Source: JAKEGN01 sp964465665 (lineage in GTDB: Bacteria > Pseudomonadota > Gammaproteobacteria > Steroidobacterales > Woeseiaceae). Taken from it: a DNA stretch of 8,499 nt. This document shows, in pieces, positions 1-4,945 of this stretch. The notes under the pieces were generated by a model that was not told the origin of the DNA, ran no database searches, and saw only the letters and a program-made list of their open reading frames with translations. Both the position numbers and the translations under genes were made by a program. The stretch covers positions 1-8,499 of the forward strand of contig CAYXKM010000239.1 in assembly GCA_964465665.1 (NCBI GenBank), written 5' to 3'. Each line of letters begins with the position of its first letter. The first letter of the stretch is position 1.

Positions 1-674
1 GGCGCGACCATATCGATGATGCGGGCCGTCAAATCCTCGGTGCTGCCGTTACCCTGCTCAAGCACGAGTCGTTCGCGCGGGAAAAGAGGCGTCAGGTTTT
101 CGAACAGTACCTTGTTGCGCGCATTCTCCGGCGCATCGTGGTTGATCTGTCCGACTTTGAGCAGCGCGAAATAGCGTTCCCCGTCCTTTGGCGGACGGAT
201 CAGGCCGGAAACCGTATCGCCGGTACGCAGGTTGAAGCGCCGAATCTGGCTGGGGCTAACGTAGATATCGTCCGGTCCGGCCAGGTAGGAACTGTCCGAG
301 GACCGCAGGAAACCGAATCCGTCCTGCAGTATCTCCAGAACGCCGTCGCCGTAAATGTCCTCGCCATTCTGCGCACTGGCTTTCAGGATTGAGAAAATAA
401 TGTCCTGCTTTCGCGACCGCGCCAGGCTGTCGAGACCGAGGGACTCGCCGAGTTCGACCAGGGCTTCCGCCCGCCGGGTCTTCAGTTCGGTCAGGTTCAT
501 CGCATCCTTGCTGAGTTCCAGCTGATCTGCGGGAATGACCTCGAGATTGTCACCGTCATCCGGATAGACTTCGACAGGACCCCTGCGACGGCGTCGCCGA
601 TTCCCCCCCTGGCCGTTCGAGTTGGGTTGCTTGTTACTCGACTGTTTCGGCCGGCTTCTGGTTTGATTGCCCAA
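1..674 (-). CDS. rho: Transcription termination factor Rho, N-terminal part (cut by window edge), with N-terminal extension
   Basis: Rho is the hexameric RNA-dependent ATPase/translocase that ends transcription. About 224 codons are visible, all before the ATPase domain. From Met59 the protein follows E. coli Rho closely from its own residue 1: MNLTEL, then the Rho N-domain, the cold-shock-like RNA-binding fold with RNP1-like GFGFLR, SYLAGPDDIYVSPSQIRRF, and GNGSTEDLTAR near the edge. The Walker A loop lies outside the window. Residues 1-58 are extra: polar and Gln/Asn/Gly-rich, with six consecutive Arg (26-31), then an acidic stretch. I chose the TTG at 674 because GAGGGG sits at an ideal distance upstream and the frame stays open. 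Alternatives are GTG at 686, which overlaps the trxA stop, and ATG at 500, which matches the E. coli start and has AAGGA four bases ahead. Family identity is certain; the start is inferred. Very probably co-transcribed with trxA. Confidence 0.95.
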   Translation of the reverse strand, partial: MGNQTRSRPKQSSNKQPNSNGQGGNRRRRRRGPVEVYPDDGDNLEVIPADQLELSKDAMNLTELKTRRAEALVELGESLGLDSLARSRKQDIIFSILKASAQNGEDIYGDGVLEILQDGFGFLRSSDSSYLAGPDDIYVSPSQIRRFNLRTGDTVSGLIRPPKDGERYFALLKVGQINHDAPENARNKVLFENLTPLFPRERLVLEQGNGSTEDLTARIIDMVA

Positions 675-678
675 GTAT

Positions 679-684
679 CCCCTC
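679..684 (-). promoter_or_regulatory. Ribosome binding site for extended rho (GAGGGG)
   Basis: On the minus strand GAGGGG begins inside the trxA stop codon and ends four bases before the TTG at 674. This is the main reason for placing the rho start at 674 rather than at the in-frame ATG at 500. The position implies that ribosomes finishing trxA could reload for rho (translational coupling, inferred). Confidence 0.5.
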
Positions 685-1009
685 ACAGATTATTTTCCAA
701 GAACTCGGTTAATTGAGATTTCGACATTGCGCCCAGCTTTTGTGCCTGCACCGTGCCGTTCTTGAATAGCATCAGTGTGGGTATGCTGCGAATGCCAAAT
801 TTGGCCGGGGCATTCGGGTTTTCGTCGATGTTCAGTTTTGCAACGGTCAGCCGGTCGGCGTACTGCTCGGCGGCCTCGTCCAGTAACGGCGCTATCATTT
901 TGCACGGGCCACACCATTCGGCCCAGAAATCCAGTAAGACGGCCTTGTCCGACTGCAGGATATCCGCATCGAAACGGCTGTCATTCGTGTGCACGATCTT
1001 GTCGCTCAC
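683..1009 (-). CDS. trxA: Thioredoxin 1
   Basis: Cytoplasmic dithiol-disulfide oxidoreductase, reduced by thioredoxin reductase. It supplies electrons to ribonucleotide reductase, methionine sulfoxide reductase and PAPS reductase. The 108 residues match the family's usual length. The active site is WCGPC with Cys33 and Cys36, the buried Asp is Asp27 (LLDFWAEWCGPCKMIAPLLDE), the cis-Pro is Pro77 in SIPTLMLF, and the conserved KLNIDENP segment is present. The start is GTG at 1009: it gives MSDKIVH as in E. coli TrxA and has GGAGG nine bases upstream. The gene lies directly upstream of rho on the same strand and divergent from rhlB, the conserved gammaproteobacterial order. Its TGA is eight bases from the proposed rho start. 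No atypical residues were seen. Confidence 0.98.
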   Translation of the reverse strand: MSDKIVHTNDSRFDADILQSDKAVLLDFWAEWCGPCKMIAPLLDEAAEQYADRLTVAKLNIDENPNAPAKFGIRSIPTLMLFKNGTVQAQKLGAMSKSQLTEFLENNL

Positions 1010-1274
1010 TGGCTACTGCCTCCAGTTTGAATGCAATTCCGGTTGACTTGAAAATGCGCGTTCCGGTCATTTGATGGCCGAACGAGCAGTACGAAATGGA
1101 TGACGCTGCCAATCCAATCAGGCAATATGTCGCAGCTTTATCGCGGCTTCTCTAGGAGTTCGATGGTGGCGAATCTGAAAAGATGCGACGGTTGTCGCCT
1201 CGATGTTTGGCCAATTGGAACCCTTCGTGAGGTATTTTGCAAGCCCCTGATCCACATTTTCGCGTCGGAATTCA
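1010..1274. other. Divergent intergenic region between trxA and rhlB
   Basis: This 265-base region must hold the trxA(-rho) and rhlB promoters, but I cannot place either with confidence. It contains the overlapping palindromes TTGGCCAA (1207-1214) and CCAATTGG (1211-1218), about 60 bases before rhlB, which could be a protein site or chance. A TTGACT at 1043-1048 on the plus strand resembles a -35 element but has no good -10 partner at 16-18 bases. A 60-codon open frame (1100-1282) looks spurious. No RNA gene is recognisable. Confidence 0.5.
1019..1023 (-). promoter_or_regulatory. Ribosome binding site of trxA (GGAGG)
   Basis: On the minus strand a perfect GGAGG lies nine bases ahead of the GTG at 1009. 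It supports GTG as the trxA start, since no ATG is available nearby in frame. Confidence 0.7.
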
Positions 1275-2567
1275 ATGACTGATAACCATCTGAGCGATCT
1301 CAGATTCGACTCCCTGAATCTTCATGAAAGCTTGCTTGCCGGTATCCGTGATGCCGGATTCGATTACTGTACCCCGATTCAGGCCAGTGCCCTGCCTCTG
1401 GCCCTGCAGCAAAAAGACGTGGCCGGCCAGGCGCAGACCGGCACCGGCAAGACGGCCGCATTTCTCATTGCCGCGTACCATCGGCTGTTGACACTAGCGC
1501 CGCAGCCGGCCGATCACGCGCGACAGAAACAGCCCAGGATCTTCATCCTGGCGCCGACCCGGGAACTGGCCATGCAGATCGCGAAGGACGCCGAGGTGCT
1601 GGGCCGGCATACCGGTTTTTCCGTCGCGCTTGCTTATGGCGGTACCGGCTATGAACAGCAACGACGCGACATCGAGAGCGGCGTCGACGTGCTGATCGGT
1701 ACGCCCGGCAGGATCATCGACTATTTCCAGCAAGGCGTATTCAAGCTCGACAAGGTCGAGGTTGTGGTCCTGGACGAAGCGGATCGCATGTTCGACCTTG
1801 GATTCATCAAGGACATCCGCTACCTCCTGCGCCGGCTGCCGCCGCCGGAAAAACGCCTGAACATGCTGTTCTCCGCAACGCTTTCGCACCGCGTGATGGA
1901 GCTTGCATACGAGCACATGAACGAACCGGAGCTGATCCAGATCGAGCCGGACAAGGTCACCGTGGACCGCGTACGCCAGGCCATTTTCTTCCCGTCCAAC
2001 CGCGAGAAAATGCCGCTCCTCGTCGGTCTCATTCGCGAAATGGGCACCGGCCGCATCATGGTGTTCGTCAATACCAAACGCGAAGCCGACCGGGTGCAGG
2101 CATACCTGCAGGGGAATGGCATCAACGCGCAGGCAATCTCCGGCGATGTCCCGCAATCGAAACGCACCAGCATGCTGAAAAGATTCTTGAGCGGCGAACT
2201 GCAGGTGCTGATCGGGACGGACGTGGCATCGCGCGGACTCCATATCCCGGACGTGCAGAACATCATCAATTTCGATCTGCCGCAGGATTCCGAGGATTAT
2301 GTTCATCGCATCGGCCGTACCGCGCGCGCCGGCGCATCCGGCGATGCGATCAGTTTCGGATGCGAAACCTATGCGATTTCTCTCCCCGATATCGAGGAAT
2401 ACATCGGCCACAAAATTCCGGTGGCCACGTTCGATGCGAGCCTCCTGCCCGAACTGAAACGGCCGGCACCCAGGGAGAAACGCGAGCGCCAGGGTGGCCC
2501 CCCGCGCAAATCACGGCAGGGCAACCGGTCGCAGCGTTCGGGACCGAGGCGGCCGAAAAGAGCCTGA
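1275..2567 (+). CDS. rhlB: ATP-dependent RNA helicase RhlB (DEAD-box)
   Basis: DEAD-box RNA helicase; in E. coli RhlB binds RNase E in the degradosome and unwinds structured RNA for PNPase. The 430 residues compare with about 421 in E. coli. All helicase motifs are visible in order: Q motif around Phe11 to Gln36 (CTPIQ), motif I AQTGTGKT (53-60), Ia PTRELA (94-99), II DEAD (167-170), III SAT (200-202), V GTDVASRG (314-321) and VI HRIGRTAR (344-351). RhlB-specific stretches match E. coli, such as DRMFDLGFIKDIR and EEYIGHKIPV. Residues from about 395 form a basic, disordered RNA-binding tail rich in Arg, Lys, Pro and Gly. The ATG at 1275 has only a weak GGAA four bases upstream. The gene is divergent from trxA-rho, as in E. 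coli, and convergent with yrfG. An interaction with RNase E is expected from the family but cannot be seen here. Confidence 0.96.
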   Translation: MTDNHLSDLRFDSLNLHESLLAGIRDAGFDYCTPIQASALPLALQQKDVAGQAQTGTGKTAAFLIAAYHRLLTLAPQPADHARQKQPRIFILAPTRELAMQIAKDAEVLGRHTGFSVALAYGGTGYEQQRRDIESGVDVLIGTPGRIIDYFQQGVFKLDKVEVVVLDEADRMFDLGFIKDIRYLLRRLPPPEKRLNMLFSATLSHRVMELAYEHMNEPELIQIEPDKVTVDRVRQAIFFPSNREKMPLLVGLIREMGTGRIMVFVNTKREADRVQAYLQGNGINAQAISGDVPQSKRTSMLKRFLSGELQVLIGTDVASRGLHIPDVQNIINFDLPQDSEDYVHRIGRTARAGASGDAISFGCETYAISLPDIEEYIGHKIPVATFDASLLPELKRPAPREKRERQGGPPRKSRQGNRSQRSGPRRPKRA

Positions 2568-2580
2568 CCTCTGCCCCGAA

Positions 2581-2608
2581 TTGCGCTAATCCGACTGCTT
2601 CAGCGCAA
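2581..2608. terminator. Possible hairpin between convergent rhlB and yrfG
   Basis: TTGCGCT (2581-2587) and AGCGCAA (2602-2608) form a perfect 7-bp inverted repeat around a 14-base loop, in the 32-base gap between the convergent stops and overlapping the last codons of yrfG. It could act on both strands, but there is no T tract on either side and the loop is long, so this is only a weak candidate for an intrinsic terminator. Confidence 0.25.
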
Positions 2609-3262
2609 GAGCTCCGCCACCGATTCGACGTCCGCAAAACCCGGCTCATCGCGCCGCAACGCGGTCGTATCCGGCCGTGAAATCCTGACCAGCATGCCAA
2701 TACCGAAATCGGCGGCGCTACGCAGTACCGGGATCGTGTCATCGACGAACAGCGTACGCTTGAGATCGAAACCCTCGGCTTCCCGCAGTGCATGCCAGAA
2801 ACACTGGTCTTCCTTTGCATGGCCGATGTCGTGTGCCGAATACGATGCATCGAAAAAGCCGGTGACGCCGGTGACTTCGCTCTTCAACGCCAGCGTATCC
2901 GGATGGGAGTTGGTCACCAGCAACAGCCGAAGGTCTGTCTGCGACACAGCTTCGAGAAACTGACGGGCACCGGGCAAAAAGCCGATGCGGTGATTGACCG
3001 TGCGATGAAGCGCCAGGATGTCGAGACCGAGGCGTTCGCTCCAGTGATCGAGGCAATACCAGTCGAGCTTGCCTTGCATGCTGCGGTAGTGCGCGAACAG
3101 TTGCTCCCTTGCCGCCTCGGATGTCATGCCGTGCAACTTCGCGAACTCAGAAGGGATCAGTTCCTTCCATACATAATTGTCGAACGCCAGATCGAGTACC
3201 GTGCCGTCCATGTCGAGCATCAGCGTGTTGCAGTTTGCGAGCGCCGTTTGCGGGTCTGTCAT
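2600..3262 (-). CDS. yrfG: GMP/IMP nucleotidase, YrfG-type HAD hydrolase
   Basis: Haloacid dehalogenase superfamily phosphatase. E. coli YrfG dephosphorylates purine mononucleotides (GMP, IMP). The chosen 220-residue form (ATG at 3262, MTDPQTALAN) matches the 222-residue E. coli protein. The frame is open upstream to 3343, but those 27 codons would run through the intergenic spacer and its TATA-like core and do not resemble the family. HAD motifs: I DMDGT with nucleophile Asp17 and acid/base Asp19, II VTNS (Thr117), III Lys150 in HAKEDQ, IV VDD (174-175). The cap region carries the subgroup-typical LDLAFDNYVWKELIP and LDWYCLDHWSERLGLDI. The gene is divergent from cysQ by 96 bases. In Pseudomonas, as I recall, nudE lies between cysQ and yrfG; it is absent here. 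The substrate is inferred from the family. Confidence 0.9.
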   Translation of the reverse strand: MTDPQTALANCNTLMLDMDGTVLDLAFDNYVWKELIPSEFAKLHGMTSEAAREQLFAHYRSMQGKLDWYCLDHWSERLGLDILALHRTVNHRIGFLPGARQFLEAVSQTDLRLLLVTNSHPDTLALKSEVTGVTGFFDASYSAHDIGHAKEDQCFWHALREAEGFDLKRTLFVDDTIPVLRSAADFGIGMLVRISRPDTTALRRDEPGFADVESVAELLR

Positions 3263-3313
3263 GCTGTTCGCCTGTTCATTGTTGCTGCACCGGTTTCGTC
3301 CCGCGCAGATTCC

Positions 3314-3321
3314 TTTATACT
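3314..3321. promoter_or_regulatory. Candidate symmetric -10 core for divergent yrfG and cysQ
   Basis: The octamer TTTATACT reads as TATACT on the plus strand (3316-3321, five of six to the sigma70 -10 consensus) and as TATAAA on the minus strand (3319-3314). It lies about 38 bases before the cysQ ATG and 52 bases before the yrfG ATG, so each transcript would have a short leader. The -35 matches are poor on both strands: TTTCGT at 16 bases on plus, TGCTGT at about 17 on minus. Inferred from sequence only. Confidence 0.4.
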
Positions 3322-3358
3322 CCGCTGCCCCAATTGACAGCACACACGCGAAGGCCGC

Positions 3359-4165
3359 ATGAATCCAAAATCGCTGATCGAACCTGTCGTATCGCTGAGC
3401 ATCGAAGCCGGCAAGGCTATTCTGGCAGTGTACGAAACCGATTTCGACGTCGAAAAGAAAGCCGACACGTCGCCACTGACGCAGGCCGACATGGCATCAA
3501 ACCGTTGCATCGTGACGAAACTCGCGAGCCTGACGCCCGATGTCCCGATCATCACCGAGGAAGCCGGTCTTCCGGATTTCGAGCTTCGCCGCCAGTGGCG
3601 CCGTTACTGGCTCATCGACCCGCTGGACGGCACCAAGGAGTTCGTCAGCCGCAACGGCGAGTTCACGGTCAATATTGCGCTCATCGACGACGGCCGCCCG
3701 GTACTCGGTGTCGTGCACGTCCCGGTACAGGGCAAGACCTATGTCGGTTGCGCCGGAGCCGGTGCGGAAGTGCGCGAGGCCGGCCAAGCCTCGCGGCAGA
3801 TCCGTGTTGCGGCGAAGACGGCTGTGCCCGTGCGCGTGGTCGGCAGCCGCTCTCACCGTGGCTCGAGCCTCGACGCTTTTCTCGACGGACTCGGCAAATA
3901 CGAAATGCACCCGATGGGCAGTTCGCTCAAGTTTTGCGTCGTTGCCGAGGGCCGGGCCGACGTGTACCCGCGCCTTGGACCGACCTCCGAGTGGGACACG
4001 GCAGCGGCACAGGCAGTAGTCGAGCAGGCCGGCGGGGCGGTGCTGGAACTCGATGGTAAAGCACTGATTTATAACAGTAAATCGGACATCCTGAACCCCT
4101 ACTTCGTAGTGGTCGGACCGCGGGACCGGGACTGGCTCGGCATGCTGGCCGCCGCCGCAAAATGA
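3359..4165 (+). CDS. cysQ: 3'(2'),5'-bisphosphate nucleotidase CysQ
   Basis: Mg2+-dependent phosphatase of the inositol monophosphatase fold that hydrolyses 3'-phosphoadenosine 5'-phosphate (PAP), the by-product of PAPS reduction in sulfate assimilation, to AMP. It has 268 residues against about 246 in E. coli; the extra length is mainly at the C-terminus (PRDRDWLGMLAAAAK). Metal-binding motifs: TEEAG (Glu67, Glu68), DPLDGTKEF (Asp87, Asp90) and WDTAA (Asp213). The CysQ-typical RNGEFTVNIALID and GSSLKFCVVAEG are present. The ATG at 3359 is preceded by GAAGG at a good distance. The gene is divergent from yrfG. The small DUF465 gene follows 70 bases downstream on the same strand, with no obvious terminator between. 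PAP is also a substrate-level signal in sulfur stress, and TrxA reduces PAPS reductase, so two genes of this window touch the same pathway. Confidence 0.96.
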   Translation: MNPKSLIEPVVSLSIEAGKAILAVYETDFDVEKKADTSPLTQADMASNRCIVTKLASLTPDVPIITEEAGLPDFELRRQWRRYWLIDPLDGTKEFVSRNGEFTVNIALIDDGRPVLGVVHVPVQGKTYVGCAGAGAEVREAGQASRQIRVAAKTAVPVRVVGSRSHRGSSLDAFLDGLGKYEMHPMGSSLKFCVVAEGRADVYPRLGPTSEWDTAAAQAVVEQAGGAVLELDGKALIYNSKSDILNPYFVVVGPRDRDWLGMLAAAAK

Positions 4166-4235
4166 CGCCGCTGTTTCGCGCTAGAATCTGCGTTAGGATT
4201 TCCGTTCGCCTGGGCCCCCACCATTGCTGCAGGAC

Positions 4236-4451
4236 ATGAGCGACAAAGTCGACACTGAAGCATTCAAGGAGTTTGCGAGACTCCGGGAGCTGCGCGTCAA
4301 TCATCGCGATCTCGATTACCTGATCGACAAGTTGTCGCACGACCCGCTGGTAGACCAGTTGCGCATCCGGCGGTTGAAGAAACGCCGTCTGATTCTGAAA
4401 GACACGATCACGCGACTCGAGAGCGCGCTGATCCCGGACCTGGATGCCTGA
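4236..4451 (+). CDS. YdcH/DUF465 family small helical protein
   Basis: A 71-residue charged protein of the DUF465 (YdcH) family, whose function is unknown. The family shape is visible: a first helix with FARLRELRVNHRDLDYLIDKL, a short turn at SHDP, then a second helix with the characteristic LRIRRLKKRRLILKDTITRLE, predicted to pack as an antiparallel coiled coil. No signal peptide or membrane segment. The start is uncertain. ATG at 4236 gives MSDKVDTEAF, but AGGA is only one base ahead of it; the upstream TTG at 4224 would add four residues and has no clear ribosome site. The gene follows cysQ in the same direction, and its end overlaps the next reading frame by eight bases. The nearest promoter-like element is TAGAAT at 4182-4187, without a convincing -35. 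Confidence 0.83.
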   Translation: MSDKVDTEAFKEFARLRELRVNHRDLDYLIDKLSHDPLVDQLRIRRLKKRRLILKDTITRLESALIPDLDA

Positions 4452-4857
4452 CGTGCGCCGCCCGCCGATCGCAACGACTGTCCTTGCACTGATCCTCGTC
4501 GCAATGCTTGGCAGCAGCGGCATCGCCTGTGCCTGCGCGCTGCTCGCCCTCGACCCACCCGCCGAAGCGCGCCACGAATCGCGCCACGAATCGCACCATG
4601 GAATGTCGCCCACGACTGCGGATGCCGGCGAGCACGATGACTGCGGTTCCACGTGCGGTACTCATGCCGCGACCGCGGTCAACAGCAAAGCACCGATTGC
4701 CTCCGACTATCATCCCGAGAAACCCGCAGCACCGGCAGAGAATCCTGACAGCACGGTTGAGATCCTTGCATCCGGCCTGCCCGGTCGCCGGTGGTACGAA
4801 GTACAAAATCTTCCCTTGTCCACCCCGGTGTCGCGCAACGACATCCTGCTCGATTAG
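4444..4857 (+). CDS. Small exported His/Cys-containing protein ahead of copAB (CopL-like by position)
   Basis: I do not recognise a named family with certainty. The 137 residues begin with a signal peptide or membrane anchor: Arg5-Arg6, then a hydrophobic run from about residue 9 to 30. Cys29 and Cys31 follow in the ACACA stretch; GIAC is not a good lipobox. Next come a His-rich repeat (RHESRHESHHG, about 43-53), an acidic EHDDCGSTCGTH segment (about 60-71) with CxxxC, then a Pro/Ala-rich linker and a tail ending SRNDILLD. Such residues suit periplasmic metal binding. Gene position, size and composition recall CopL, the small protein encoded just upstream of copAB in Xanthomonas, but I see no alignable signature. 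The ATG at 4444 overlaps the upstream stop by eight bases and lacks a clear ribosome site, which suggests coupling; an in-frame ATG at 4504 would lose most of the signal sequence. Metal binding is inference. Confidence 0.72.
   Translation: MPDVRRPPIATTVLALILVAMLGSSGIACACALLALDPPAEARHESRHESHHGMSPTTADAGEHDDCGSTCGTHAATAVNSKAPIASDYHPEKPAAPAENPDSTVEILASGLPGRRWYEVQNLPLSTPVSRNDILLD
4569..4592 (+). repeat. Tandem 12-base direct repeat encoding Arg-His-Glu-Ser twice
   Basis: GCGCCACGAATC occurs twice back to back (4569-4580 and 4581-4592), followed by a partial, diverged third unit (GCACCATG). It encodes two RHES units and then SHHG in the putative metal-binding part of the small exported protein. 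This looks like a recent in-frame duplication adding a His. Confidence 0.75.
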
Positions 4858-4891
4858 CGACTCAGACATCCGTTTCTGATTCGCGGCCCGG

Positions 4892-4908
4892 CGCAAGCGT
4901 GACTTGCG
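4892..4908 (+). promoter_or_regulatory. Hairpin in the leader of the multicopper oxidase gene
   Basis: CGCAAG (4892-4897) and CTTGCG (4903-4908) pair perfectly around a five-base loop. GGCC at 4885-4888 and 4914-4917 can extend it as an outer helix with an internal loop. It lies in the 88-base gap between the small exported gene and the copA start, 37 bases before the ATG. There is no T tract, so it is not a standard terminator. It may be an RNA stability or translational element. Function is inferred and uncertain. Confidence 0.3.
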
Positions 4909-4945
4909 GTCCCGGCCTGGCTTCTTTGCAGCAGAGAGCAATTCA

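Noticed and set aside
138..392. 84-codon plus-strand frame within rho
   Set aside because: Antisense to the conserved Rho RNA-binding domain, with no ribosome site.
1043..1048. TTGACT as a -35 element for rhlB
   Set aside because: No acceptable -10 hexamer at 16-18 bases downstream, and it lies over 220 bases before rhlB inside the likely trxA leader.
1100..1282. 60-codon open frame in the trxA-rhlB spacer
   Set aside because: No ribosome site, no recognisable composition or family, and it overlaps the rhlB start; the spacer is expected to hold two promoters.
1494..2411. Long 305-codon open frame antisense to rhlB
   Set aside because: It is the complement of a strongly conserved DEAD-box gene in GC-rich DNA, where long antisense frames are common; the translation shows no domain and is rich in Arg, His and Asp as expected of a shadow.
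3263..3343. 27-codon upstream extension of yrfG
   Set aside because: It would read through the intergenic spacer including the TATA-like core and does not resemble the YrfG N-terminus; the ATG at 3262 gives the family length.
3109..4059. 316-codon open frame overlapping yrfG and cysQ
   Set aside because: It crosses the divergent promoter spacer and lies out of frame with cysQ; the Arg/Pro/Ser-rich translation is typical of a GC-rich shadow frame.
4904..4945. Upstream start for the multicopper oxidase
   Set aside because: It would put 14 extra residues before the Tat motif, and the ATG at 4946 has a good ribosome site.
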